A stretch of DNA of 42,737 nucleotides, from assembly GCA_964553405.1 (NCBI GenBank), contig CAZKLS010000012.1:1-42737 (forward strand), written 5' to 3'. The notes below the pieces were generated by a model. It was not told where the DNA came from, made no database searches, and saw only the letters and a list, made by a program, of their open reading frames with translations. Below are positions 16,684-24,777 of this stretch, one piece after another. Each line of letters opens with the position of its first letter. The first letter of the stretch is position 1. The stretch comes from DATIRA01 sp964553405 (GTDB lineage: Bacteria > Pseudomonadota > Gammaproteobacteria > Steroidobacterales > Steroidobacteraceae). The position numbers and the translations under genes were made by a program.

Positions 16684-18198
16684 CTATTGGAATTGCTGGT
16701 GCCAAGTCACCGCAAAGCGCGCAAGGAACGGGTCGGTGTTGTTCCACTCACGCTCGCGGTAATCGCCGCCGACGCCGGCCTCGACCCAGCCGCGGCCGAT
16801 GTTCCAGCGGCGGAGCAGGTCCACGCTCACCCATTGCTCGGGCCCCGGAGCGACGGAATGGCGTTCGTCGGGCACCGTGCCGCCCTGGTTGATCTCCGTG
16901 TACCGGGCGAGCGCGGTCCAGACGACTTCGTCCGCGCCGACCCGGACGAAGCGCAGCGAGTACATCTCGCCGTCGCCGTCCATCGAGTGCCCGACAGGCC
17001 GGCCGTAATACCGGTAGCCGGCAACGTTGTAGATGTTGTTGTTGTAGGCACAATCCCAGAGCTTCTCGCCGTTCTCCGTGCCGCCGCAGCGCGTGTTGGA
17101 CCACTCCGCCGCCAGCCGCCAGCTCGAGCCGTTCGCCGACTCTCCCCAGATCTCGGCACCGGCGAGCTCGAGGCTCCGATACGGACGCGGGATGTTGTTG
17201 TCGATCGTCTCGCCCGTGTGCTGGAAGTAAAGCGCATAAGGCGCGTCGCCGATCGGCGAGGCCCAGCGCACGTCCCAGCCGGCCAGCTGGTTCCCGGGTT
17301 CGTCCTCCGGATCCACGTTCTCGCCGGCGTTGTCGTTGCCCCAGAAGAGGTTCCAGAAGTCCTTGAAGTCGCAGGAACGACCGTCACCACACCACTGGGC
17401 CGTGCGCTCGAGGCTGATTTCCAGGCCCGCGAGCGGCCGCGCGGACACCCGCAGGCCGAACAGCAGCGGATGGTCGTAGTCGCCCCGGTCGCCGTCCATG
17501 TAACCCATGAAGGTCGTCAGGCGCCACGGCCCGATCCAGCGCAGCCACTTGCTCTCGAAAGGCTCCGACACGGCCCGGTCCAGCGCGATGGTCGGAACCG
17601 GCCGCGCGCCGTTCGACAGCAGCAGGCTGCCCTCCCAGCCTGAGCCCCACCACCGCTCCTGGGCACCGGCGGTGACGATCCAGTTGCCGAACTTGCCGGC
17701 CAGGTAGGACCCATCCAGCCGGACCGGCAGGTCGTCGTCGGGATCGCCGACGACGCCCACTTCGAGCCGGCCACCCCAGCGCTCGCCGAAGAAGCCGCTG
17801 GCCCAGGCGCGCAGTTCAGCCTCCTCGCGCGGAGTGTCCTCGAAGCCGCGCAGCACCATCGGCCGCGCCGCGACCCGCGCCTCGACCACCCGCGGGCTGT
17901 CGTATTCGCCGGTCAGCCGTTTCAGGCGCCGGACGGCGGCCTGCTGCGCCGGCGTCAGGTTGTGCCGGTCCTGAGCGTCGGGACCGCCAGACGGCGTCCC
18001 GGCACGCTTGAGCGCCGCCGCGAGATCCGACACAGCGATCGGCCAGCTGGAGATCGGGAGGTTCATGACTCCTTCGTCCACCAGCAATTCGATGTCGTGC
18101 CGCACCTGGGAATCGCCGGGCGCGATCCAGGGTTCTCCGGCGACGGCCGGAGCGCACGCGAGGACCGCGGCGACCCCCGCGAGAAAAATGGCTCTCAT
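16684..18198 (-). CDS. Wzi-family capsule assembly outer-membrane protein, first of a tandem pair
   Basis: 504 aa from the ATG at 18198. A TTG two codons earlier is possible. A clear signal peptide (MRAIFLAGVAAVLACAPAVA, then GEPW) precedes APGDSQVRHDIELLVDEGVM, the same opening as the paralogue downstream. Later motifs match it in order: RGFEDTPREE, ERWWGSGWEGSLLLS, GPWRLTTFMGYMDGD, WGNDNAG, EPGNQLAGWDVRWA, GYRYYGRPVGHSMDGDGE, and a terminal FAVTWHQQFQ ending in phenylalanine-rich strand residues. Predicted outer-membrane beta-barrel of capsule or exopolysaccharide surface assembly. It lies 21 bases after pgi and 32 before the next wzi. Two copies side by side suggest duplication with divergence. 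Confidence 0.87.
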   Translation of the reverse strand: MRAIFLAGVAAVLACAPAVAGEPWIAPGDSQVRHDIELLVDEGVMNLPISSWPIAVSDLAAALKRAGTPSGGPDAQDRHNLTPAQQAAVRRLKRLTGEYDSPRVVEARVAARPMVLRGFEDTPREEAELRAWASGFFGERWGGRLEVGVVGDPDDDLPVRLDGSYLAGKFGNWIVTAGAQERWWGSGWEGSLLLSNGARPVPTIALDRAVSEPFESKWLRWIGPWRLTTFMGYMDGDRGDYDHPLLFGLRVSARPLAGLEISLERTAQWCGDGRSCDFKDFWNLFWGNDNAGENVDPEDEPGNQLAGWDVRWASPIGDAPYALYFQHTGETIDNNIPRPYRSLELAGAEIWGESANGSSWRLAAEWSNTRCGGTENGEKLWDCAYNNNIYNVAGYRYYGRPVGHSMDGDGEMYSLRFVRVGADEVVWTALARYTEINQGGTVPDERHSVAPGPEQWVSVDLLRRWNIGRGWVEAGVGGDYREREWNNTDPFLARFAVTWHQQFQ

Positions 18199-18219
18199 CG
18201 GCAAATGGTATCCGGCCCG

Positions 18220-19860
18220 TCAACCGCCACGCCACTGGCCCACTTGACGCAGCAGCGAGTCGAGGTGCGGTGGCCCCTCGGGCCAGGCACCCGCCCTGAC
18301 CGGCGCCTCCATCGCGCCGGCGAGCTTCTTGCCGAGCTCGACGCCCCACTGGTCGAACGGATTGATGCCCCAGATGACGCTCTGGACATACACCTTGTGC
18401 TCGTAGAGCGCGATCAGCTTGCCGAGCGCCTTCGGACCGAGTCTCGGGAAAAGGATCAGGCTCGACGGCCTGTTTCCGGGATGGACTTTGTGCGGCAACA
18501 GCTGGCTGATCTGCTCCGGCGACGACCCGCGGGCCTCGAGGTCGGCGCGGACCTGGTCCGGCTGCTGACCGAACGCGAAGGCCTCGGCCTGCGCGAGGCA
18601 GTTCGCGAGCGCGAGGTCCTGCTGCGCGTTGAGGCGGCAGGACCCGTTCACCGGCGCGATGAAATCCAGCGCGACGCCCGCCGTCCCCTGGTGCAGCAGC
18701 TGGAAGAACGAGTGCTGTGCGTTCGAGCCGGGCTCACCCCAGATGACTGGCGCGGTGTGCCACTGGACCGCCGATCCGTCGCGCGTCACCCGCTTGCCGT
18801 TCGATTCCATCTCGAGCTGCTGAAGGTAGGCTGGGAACCGGTGCAGCCGACGGTCGTATGGGAGCACCGCAATCGAGTCGAGCCCGAGGAAGTTCCGGTT
18901 CCAGATGCCGATCATCCCCATCAGCACCGGCAGGTTCCGTTCCGGTGGAGCGGAACGGAAGTGTTCGTCCATCTCGAAAGCGCCCTCGAGCAGCAACTCG
19001 AACTGGCTCATCCCGAGCGAGAGCGCGATCGACAGTCCGACGGCCGACCACAGCGAGTACCGGCCGCCGACCCAGTCCCACATCGTGAATCGCAAGTCCG
19101 GCGCGATTCCGAACTCGTCCATGGCGGCATGATTGGTCGAAACCGCGACGAAATGCCGGGGCACCGCCGCCGCGCCGAGTTCCGCGACGAGCCACTCCCG
19201 CGCAGCGCGCGCGTTCGTCAGCGTCTCGAGCGTGGTGAATGTCTTGGAGCAGACGACGAACAGCGTCCGCGCCGGGTCGACCTTCTCCAGCGCATCCGCC
19301 AGCTCGACGCCGTCGACGTTGGATACGCAGTGCAGGCGCACGGCGCGATTCCGGTACCGGGCCAGCGCCTCGGTCGCCATGACGATGCCAAGATCCGAGC
19401 CGCCGATGCCGATATTGACGACGTCGGTAAACCGGCCGCCCTTCGAGCCGACGATGCGCCCGTCCTCGACCGCGGTGACGAACTCCCGCATCCGGGCGAG
19501 CTCGCGCCGGACCTCCGGCATCACGTCGGCCCCGCCTGCCGTCATCGGGCGATCGGAACGATTGCGCAGCGCCATGTGCATCGCCGCGCGGTGCTCCGTG
19601 TTGTTCACCTGCTCGCCAGCGAACAGCGCCGCAATTCGGGACTCGAGCCCGCGCTCCCGCGCCAGGTCCGTCAACAGCCGGAGCGTGGCCGGCGTGAGCC
19701 GCTGCCGCGAGAAATCAAGCAGCAGGTCGAGCGCTTCGACGCTCAGTCGCTGGAATCGCGCCGGGTCGTCCGCGAACAGCTGCCGCAGGTGCTGTGGCCC
19801 GATCTCCCGCGCATGGGTCTCGAGCGCCCGCCACGCGGGCTGATCAGTCATTGCTGGCAT
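18220..19860 (-). CDS. pgi: Glucose-6-phosphate isomerase
   Basis: Interconverts glucose-6-phosphate and fructose-6-phosphate in the cytoplasm, linking glycolysis/gluconeogenesis to GDP-mannose and hexosamine precursors for the surface polymer. 546 aa, like E. coli Pgi (549). Motifs: VVNIGIGGSDLG phosphosugar loop, VVCSKTFTTLET, WGEPGSNAQHSFFQLLHQGT with the catalytic histidine region, and the signature INPFDQWGVELGKKLA near the C-terminus with the catalytic lysine. The start at 19860 (MPAMTDQPAW) has GGAAGGG seven bases before it; an in-frame extension to 19890 lacks this. Its position between the nucleotide-sugar genes and the wzi pair makes it part of the polysaccharide locus as well as a housekeeping gene. 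Confidence 0.97.
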   Translation of the reverse strand: MPAMTDQPAWRALETHAREIGPQHLRQLFADDPARFQRLSVEALDLLLDFSRQRLTPATLRLLTDLARERGLESRIAALFAGEQVNNTEHRAAMHMALRNRSDRPMTAGGADVMPEVRRELARMREFVTAVEDGRIVGSKGGRFTDVVNIGIGGSDLGIVMATEALARYRNRAVRLHCVSNVDGVELADALEKVDPARTLFVVCSKTFTTLETLTNARAAREWLVAELGAAAVPRHFVAVSTNHAAMDEFGIAPDLRFTMWDWVGGRYSLWSAVGLSIALSLGMSQFELLLEGAFEMDEHFRSAPPERNLPVLMGMIGIWNRNFLGLDSIAVLPYDRRLHRFPAYLQQLEMESNGKRVTRDGSAVQWHTAPVIWGEPGSNAQHSFFQLLHQGTAGVALDFIAPVNGSCRLNAQQDLALANCLAQAEAFAFGQQPDQVRADLEARGSSPEQISQLLPHKVHPGNRPSSLILFPRLGPKALGKLIALYEHKVYVQSVIWGINPFDQWGVELGKKLAGAMEAPVRAGAWPEGPPHLDSLLRQVGQWRGG

Positions 19861-19888
19861 GGACACCCTTCCGTTCTGGCAGCGCCCC

Positions 19889-19894
19889 ATTCTA
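19889..19894 (-). promoter_or_regulatory. Candidate -10 box before pgi
   Basis: The minus strand reads TAGAAT 28 bases before the pgi ATG, in the 82-base gap after the epimerase gene. This is the same hexamer as before gmd. No good -35 is visible. Confidence 0.35.
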
Positions 19895-19942
19895 GACGCT
19901 ACCGACCGGCGAGCGCCCTGCCGATCGCCGCTGCGCCTGCAA

Positions 19943-20986
19943 TCAGCCCAGGTTGACGACCTTCGGATCGGGAGGGCCCTGCTCGCCGTAGTAGGAGAGA
20001 TACCACTCCACGAAGCGCGGAATGCCGACCTCTACGGGCGTCGCCGGTGTGTATCCGACGTCGCGGGTGAGATCATCGATGTCCGCCCAGGTGTCCGGGA
20101 CGTCGCCGGGCTGCAGCGGAAGCAGGTTCATCTCCGCCTTCTTGCCGAGGCACTGCTCGAGCAACTCGATGTAACGCATCAGCTCGACGGGCTTGTTGTT
20201 GCCGATGTTGTACAGCCGGTACGGCGCCTTGCTCGAGCCCGGATCCGGCGCATCACTGTTCCACTCCGGGTTCGGCGGTGCAATCCGGTCGCAGCAACGC
20301 ACCACGCCCTCGGCAATATCGTCCACGTACGTGAAATCGCGCCGGTGGTGCCCGTAGTTGAACACGTTGATCGGCTTGCCCTGGAGTATGTTGCGCGTAA
20401 AGAGGAACAGCGCCATGTCCGGCCGGCCCCAGGTCCCGTACACGGTGAAGAACCGCAGGCCGGTCACCGGCAACTCGTACAGTTGCGAGTACGTGTGCGC
20501 CATCAGCTCGTTGGCCTTCTTCGTCGCGGCGTAGAACGACAGCGGATGATCGACGTTCTGGTGCACCGAGAACGGCATCTTCGTGTTCGCGCCGTAGACG
20601 GAACTCGTCGAGGCATAGACGAGGTGGGCCACGCCATTGTGCCGGCAGCCCTCGAGTATGTTGGCGAACCCCAGCAGGTTGCTGTCGACGTAGGCGAGCG
20701 GATTCTCGATCGAGTAGCGCACGCCAGCCTGGGCCGCGAGATGAATCACCCGATCGAAGCGTTCGCGCGCGAAGAGTTCGGCCATCCCCGCCCGGTCGGC
20801 CAGGTCGAGCTTCTCGAACCGGAATGCCTGCTGTTGCTTGAGGAGTTCCAGGCGCGCGAGCTTGAGTCGCACATCGTAATAATCGTTGAGGTTATCGAGC
20901 CCGACGACTTCCTCGCCCCGCTCCAGCAGCTTGCGGGCAGTGTGGAAGCCGATGAATCCGGCCGCGCCGGTGACGAGGATCTTCAT
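19943..20986 (-). CDS. UDP-glucuronate 4-epimerase-like NAD-dependent epimerase
   Basis: 347 aa, extended short-chain dehydrogenase fold. NAD motif GAAGFIG (7-13), GLDNLNDYYDVRLKLARLEL (29-48), a hallmark of the CapI/UDP-glucuronate epimerase group, serine-rich ASTSSVYG (125-132), catalytic Y152 and K156 in YAATK, and RFFTVYGTWGRPDMALFLFT. It should invert C4 of a UDP-hexuronate, UDP-GlcA to UDP-GalA, or the N-acetylated pair, since its neighbour is a TviB/WbpA-type dehydrogenase. The ATG at 20986 has no Shine-Dalgarno sequence; a C-rich leader (G-rich on the plus strand, 20993-21017) stands directly before it. Exact substrate is uncertain. Confidence 0.9.
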   Translation of the reverse strand: MKILVTGAAGFIGFHTARKLLERGEEVVGLDNLNDYYDVRLKLARLELLKQQQAFRFEKLDLADRAGMAELFARERFDRVIHLAAQAGVRYSIENPLAYVDSNLLGFANILEGCRHNGVAHLVYASTSSVYGANTKMPFSVHQNVDHPLSFYAATKKANELMAHTYSQLYELPVTGLRFFTVYGTWGRPDMALFLFTRNILQGKPINVFNYGHHRRDFTYVDDIAEGVVRCCDRIAPPNPEWNSDAPDPGSSKAPYRLYNIGNNKPVELMRYIELLEQCLGKKAEMNLLPLQPGDVPDTWADIDDLTRDVGYTPATPVEVGIPRFVEWYLSYYGEQGPPDPKVVNLG

Positions 20987-20992
20987 GGGTCA

Positions 20993-21017
20993 GGGGATCG
21001 GGGTTAGGGGCCAGGGG
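20993..21017 (+). repeat. G-rich repeat with four G4 runs before the epimerase gene (putative G-quadruplex)
   Basis: The plus strand carries four runs of four G separated by three-base spacers (ATC, TTA, CCA), followed by another TTA. It ends six bases from the epimerase ATG, so the mRNA leader is C-rich and lacks a ribosome-binding site, while the template strand is G-rich. Related copies lie at 22399-22420 and, inverted, at 22519-22543. Confidence 0.75.
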
Positions 21018-21104
21018 TTAGTGTAGCGCGGAACGTGGTGCAGCCGCTGCCGGGGCGGCACTTCCGGCACGCGCCAGGGGACCGCGACCCAAGACCGATC
21101 TTCC

Positions 21105-22388
21105 TTACAGGCGTCCGTCCACCTCGTCGGCACGGAACACGTACTTGATGTCGTAGAGCACGTGGTTTTTCCGCGCCAGCCCGCGGATTCGCGCGATTCC
21201 CATCTTGCGGAACTCCTGGTGAGCCACGCCCATCACGAGCGCGTCATAGGTTCCCGCTTTCAGGCGCTTGACCAGCTTGATGCCGTACTCGTGCTCCGCC
21301 TCGGCGGGGTCCGCCCAGGGATCGTATACGTCCACACGTGCGCCGAACTTGCCGAGTTCGTTCACCACGTCGACGATCTTCGTGTTGCGGACGTCCGGGC
21401 AGTTCTCCTTGAACGTGAGCCCGAGAACCAGGATGCGCGAGTCCTTCACCTGGATCCTCCGCTGCATCATCAGCTGCGCCACCTGTTGCGCGACGTAGAT
21501 GCCCATGTTGTCGTTGATCCTGCGTCCGGCGAGGATCATCTCGGGGTGATACCCGATCGCCTGTGCCTTGTGGGTCAGGTAGTACGGGTCCACGCCGATG
21601 CAGTGTCCACCCACCAGGCCGGGCCGGAACGGCAGGAAATTCCACTTGCTGCCGGCCGCGAGCAGCACCTCCTCGGTGTCGATGCCGAGCCGGTTGAAGA
21701 TCAGCGCCAGTTCGTTGATCAGCGCGATGTTCACGTCCCGCTGCGTGTTCTCGATCACCTTGGCGGCCTCTGCCACCTTGATGCTGGAGGCCTTGTGCGT
21801 GCCGACGGTCACGATCGAGCGGTACAGCGAGTCGACGAACTCGGCCGCGGCCGGCGTCGAACCCGAGGTGACCTTGCGGATCGTCGTCAACCGGTGTTCC
21901 TTGTCCCCCGGATTGATCCGCTCCGGGCTGTAACCGACATAGAAGTCCTTGTTGAATCGCAGGCCGGAGACCTGCTCCAGGATCGGCACGCAGACTTCCT
22001 CGGTGCACCCCGGGTACACGGTGGACTCATAGACGACCACATCGCCTTTCTTCAGCACCTTGCCGACAGTGTGACTCGACTTCTCCAGCGGCGTCAGGTC
22101 CGGCCGCTTGTAGTCGTCGATCGGCGTCGGCACCGTGACGATGAACACCCGGCAGGGCTTCAGGTCCTTCAGGTTGGTCGTGTACGAGAGCTTCGAGGCC
22201 GCGGCCAGTTCCTCCGCATCCACCTCGAGCGTGCTGTCCCGGCCGCCGCGCAGCTCCCCGACCCGGTGCTCGTTGATGTCGAACCCGACGGTCTGGAAGC
22301 GCTTGCCGAACTCGACCGCGAGCGGCAGGCCGACGTAGCCGAGGCCGACGACGCCGACCTTGAGGTTTCGTAGATTGAATTTGGGCAT
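21105..22388 (-). CDS. UDP-N-acetylhexosamine (or UDP-glucose) 6-dehydrogenase, TviB/WbpA/WbpO type
   Basis: 427 aa. Oxidises C6 of a UDP-sugar to the uronate with two NAD. NAD motif VGLGYVGLPLA (14-24); VTVPTPIDDYKRPDL (85-98); YESTVYPGCTEEVC (120-133); GYSPERINPGD (152-162), typical of the UDP-GlcNAc/GalNAc dehydrogenase branch (TviB, WbpA/WbpO) rather than of UDP-glucose dehydrogenase; GGHCIGVDPYYL with catalytic C263; and FKENCPDVRNTK near the C-terminal domain. With the epimerase 118 bases downstream it should deliver UDP-HexNAcA or its C4 epimer for the polymer. The ATG at 22388 has no Shine-Dalgarno sequence; a C-rich copy of the repeat occupies that place. Confidence 0.9.
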   Translation of the reverse strand: MPKFNLRNLKVGVVGLGYVGLPLAVEFGKRFQTVGFDINEHRVGELRGGRDSTLEVDAEELAAASKLSYTTNLKDLKPCRVFIVTVPTPIDDYKRPDLTPLEKSSHTVGKVLKKGDVVVYESTVYPGCTEEVCVPILEQVSGLRFNKDFYVGYSPERINPGDKEHRLTTIRKVTSGSTPAAAEFVDSLYRSIVTVGTHKASSIKVAEAAKVIENTQRDVNIALINELALIFNRLGIDTEEVLLAAGSKWNFLPFRPGLVGGHCIGVDPYYLTHKAQAIGYHPEMILAGRRINDNMGIYVAQQVAQLMMQRRIQVKDSRILVLGLTFKENCPDVRNTKIVDVVNELGKFGARVDVYDPWADPAEAEHEYGIKLVKRLKAGTYDALVMGVAHQEFRKMGIARIRGLARKNHVLYDIKYVFRADEVDGRL

Positions 22389-22398
22389 GTCTGAGCGA

Positions 22399-22420
22399 GG
22401 GGTTAGGGGTTAGGGGCTGG
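22399..22420 (+). repeat. G-rich repeat before the UDP-sugar dehydrogenase gene
   Basis: The plus strand reads GGGGTTAGGGGTTAGGGG then CTGG, starting ten bases before the dehydrogenase ATG on the minus strand. It has three G4 runs plus a GG, so quadruplex formation is weaker than at 20993. TTA spacers and placement match the other copy, indicating one repeat family. Confidence 0.7.
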
Positions 22421-22518
22421 TGAGATCGTGCGGCGTCGGCCGCGGTACAGGCGGCAAGGATGCCACAGCAGAGCCGTGACTTTTGAGACAGGGATCAAGC
22501 TGCCACGCTCTGCACTAT

Positions 22519-22543
22519 CCCCTACCCCCTGGTCCCTGCCCCC
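22519..22543 (-). repeat. Inverted G-rich repeat directly after nhaB
   Basis: On the minus strand G runs of 5, 3, 5 and 4 begin two bases after the nhaB stop codon. The nhaB transcript is therefore G-rich here and C-rich at 22399-22420, about 100 bases on. GGGGTAGGGG in the first can pair with CCCCTAACCCC in the second with one bulged A, so a large hairpin may form between nhaB and the dehydrogenase start. Confidence 0.65.
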
Positions 22544-22545
22544 TT

Positions 22546-24048
22546 TCACAGCAGGTACAGCACCGCCAGCAGCCCGACCGTGGTCATGACCACGAAGTAC
22601 GGCAGGGCCATCCAGACCATCCGTCCGTAGCCGAGCCGGATCAGCGGCGCCAGCGTCGAGGTCAGCAGGAACAGGAAGGCCGCCTGCCCGTTCGGGGTCG
22701 CGACGCTCGGGATGTTGGTGCCGGTGTTGACCGCGACCGCGAGCACGTCGAACTGCTCCCTCGAGACGGCCCCCTGCATCAGCGCGGCCTTGATCTCGGT
22801 AATGTAGACCGTCGCGACGAAAACGTTGTCGCTGATCATCGAGAGCAACCCGGTGCCGAGGTAGAGCATCGTGGCCTGCAGCCTGCCCTCCAACCCGAGC
22901 ACGTGGTGAATCATGGGCTGGAACAGGTGCTGGTCGTGAATCACGGCGACCACGACGAAGAACACGACCAGCAGCGCGGTGAACGGCAGCGCCGCCTCGA
23001 AAGCCTTGCCGATCCTGTGCTCCTCGATCACGCCGGTGAACGTCGTCGCCAGGATGATGACCAGCAGCCCGATCAGCCCGACTTCCGCCACGTGGAAGGC
23101 CAGCGAGAAAACCAGGATCAGCGCCACGATCGCCTGCACGATCAGCACCTGGCGATCCTTGGCCGTCGACTTCGCCTGCAGCTCCTCGCTGTAGTCCCAG
23201 AGCACGGCACGGACCGCGTCGGGCAGCGGCGCCCCGTAGCCGAACAACCTGAACCGCTGCACCACCGCGCAGGTCGCGAGCCCTGCGATCGCCACCGGGA
23301 GCGACACCGGAGCGACCTCCAGGAAGAACTGGATGAAATTCCAGCCCGCCTGGTCCGCGATCAGCAGATTCTGCGGCTCGCCGACCTGGGTCATCACGCC
23401 CCCGATCGCCGTTCCGACGGCACCGTGCATCATCAGTGAACGGAGAAAGGCACGGAACTGCTCCAGGTTCTCCCGGTGCAGCAGATGCACGGTCTCGTCC
23501 TCGGTGGCGTCATGGACCGCATCGTGACGCTTGCCCGACGCGACCCGGTGGTAGACCTCGTAGAACCCCGCGCCGACGGTTATGGCAACCGCCACGACGG
23601 TCAGCGCGTCGAGGAAGGCCGAAAGCACCGCGGTCAAGCTGCAGAACAGCACCGCCAGCGTGGTCGTCGAGCGGAAACGAAGCACCAGCCGGGTGAAGAC
23701 GAACAGCAGCAGGTCGCGCAGGAAGTAGATGCCGGCGACCATGAACATCAGCAGCAGCAGGACCGGGAAGGCCTGCACGACCTCCGCGTAGACGCTCTCC
23801 GGAGTCGTGAGGCCGATCACGACCGCCTCGATCGCCAGCAGCCCGCCCGGTTGCAGCGGGTAGCAGCGCAGGGCCATGGCGAGCGTGAAGATGAACTCCA
23901 GCAGCAGCGCCCAGCCGGTGATCGTGGGGCCGGCCAGCAGCATCAGGATCGGGTTGACGAGCAGGAAGATCCCGATCGTGAGTTTGTACCAGCCCGGCGC
24001 ATTACCGAGAAAATTGCGGCCGAAGGCCTGCGCCAGCGTCACGGTCAT
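22546..24048 (-). CDS. nhaB: Na+/H+ antiporter NhaB
   Basis: Inner-membrane exchanger that expels sodium in return for protons. 500 aa, near E. coli NhaB (513). It starts MTVTLAQAFGRNFLGNAPGW (ATG at 24048) and keeps the family pattern: GNAPGWYKLTI near the N-terminus, LDALTVVAVAITVGAGFYEVYH, GGVMTQVGEPQNLLIADQAG, and a C-terminal GLLSMISDNVFVATVY and NTGTNIPSVATPNGQAA, with about twelve membrane segments. The start overlaps the dnaQ stop by four bases (ATGA), so it is coupled to a DNA-replication gene, an unusual partnership. The long open frame that continues upstream is the dnaQ region in another frame and is not part of this protein. Confidence 0.95.
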   Translation of the reverse strand: MTVTLAQAFGRNFLGNAPGWYKLTIGIFLLVNPILMLLAGPTITGWALLLEFIFTLAMALRCYPLQPGGLLAIEAVVIGLTTPESVYAEVVQAFPVLLLLMFMVAGIYFLRDLLLFVFTRLVLRFRSTTTLAVLFCSLTAVLSAFLDALTVVAVAITVGAGFYEVYHRVASGKRHDAVHDATEDETVHLLHRENLEQFRAFLRSLMMHGAVGTAIGGVMTQVGEPQNLLIADQAGWNFIQFFLEVAPVSLPVAIAGLATCAVVQRFRLFGYGAPLPDAVRAVLWDYSEELQAKSTAKDRQVLIVQAIVALILVFSLAFHVAEVGLIGLLVIILATTFTGVIEEHRIGKAFEAALPFTALLVVFFVVVAVIHDQHLFQPMIHHVLGLEGRLQATMLYLGTGLLSMISDNVFVATVYITEIKAALMQGAVSREQFDVLAVAVNTGTNIPSVATPNGQAAFLFLLTSTLAPLIRLGYGRMVWMALPYFVVMTTVGLLAVLYLL

Positions 24049-24761
24049 GATTCGGGCTCCAGGCTGCGCCACAGCGTGCGGCCGCCACTCGCCTTGTCCA
24101 GCACGGCGAGCAACTGCCGGTGCGCGGCGAGCTCCGCTGGATCCGCCATCCGCACCACCAGGGAGCCCTTGGGCCGCTTGGCCCGCCGCACGCGTGCCCG
24201 TCCGCCCTGCGCCTCGCCCGCCTCGTCCAGCGTCAGCGCACCCTGCCCGCCCGTCATCGCGAGATAGACGTCGAGCAGCAGCTCGGCGTCGAGCAGCGCG
24301 CCATGCAGGTCGCGCTGAGAGTTGTCTACCGTGTAGCGCTTGCAGAGCGCGTCCAGGCCGTTGCGCTGGCCCGGATGCAGCTGCCGGGCGAGCTGCAGCG
24401 TATCGAGAACCGGGCAGTAGTCGGCGACGCGGCCGGAGCCACCGGGCAGGCGCGCGAGTTCCGCATCGAGAAAAGCGAGGTCGAACGGAGCGTTGTGGAT
24501 GACCAGCTCGGCTCCCTTCAGGAACTCCAGCAGTTCTTCCGCGATGTCCGCGAACCTCGGCTGGCCCTTCAGGAACTCCGCCGTCAGGCCGTGCACCTGC
24601 AATGCGCCCGCGTCGATGTCCCGGTCCGGGCACAGGTAGCGGTGGAACAGCCTGCCTGTCCGGCGGCGATCCACGATCTCGATGCACCCGATCTCTATGA
24701 TCCGGTGACCGAGTTCGGGCTCGAGGCCCGTGGTTTCGGTGTCGAGAATGACCTGTCGCAT
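24045..24761 (-). CDS. dnaQ: DNA polymerase III epsilon subunit (3'-5' proofreading exonuclease)
   Basis: Removes mismatched bases during replication, bound to the alpha subunit. 238 aa, near the usual 240. DEDDh exonuclease with all motifs: Exo I DTETTGLE (residues 7-14), Exo II HNAPFDLAFLD, and Exo III HGALLDAELLLD with the catalytic histidine and last aspartate. The C-terminal tail after about residue 180 is the region that binds the polymerase in this family. The ATG at 24761 lies 16 bases after the aminotransferase stop. In E. coli dnaQ is divergent from rnhA; here both are on the same strand with a sugar aminotransferase between them. Confidence 0.96.
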   Translation of the reverse strand: MRQVILDTETTGLEPELGHRIIEIGCIEIVDRRRTGRLFHRYLCPDRDIDAGALQVHGLTAEFLKGQPRFADIAEELLEFLKGAELVIHNAPFDLAFLDAELARLPGGSGRVADYCPVLDTLQLARQLHPGQRNGLDALCKRYTVDNSQRDLHGALLDAELLLDVYLAMTGGQGALTLDEAGEAQGGRARVRRAKRPKGSLVVRMADPAELAAHRQLLAVLDKASGGRTLWRSLEPES

Positions 24762-24777
24762 GGCTTCTGCCGGCGGG

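Noticed and set aside
20993..22543. Insertion sequence or transposon around the UDP-sugar genes
   Set aside because: The G-rich repeats are not matching terminal inverted repeats with target duplications, and no transposase is present.
24049..24687. A 213-residue N-terminal extension of NhaB
   Set aside because: It lies wholly inside dnaQ in another frame. NhaB is full length from the ATG at 24048.
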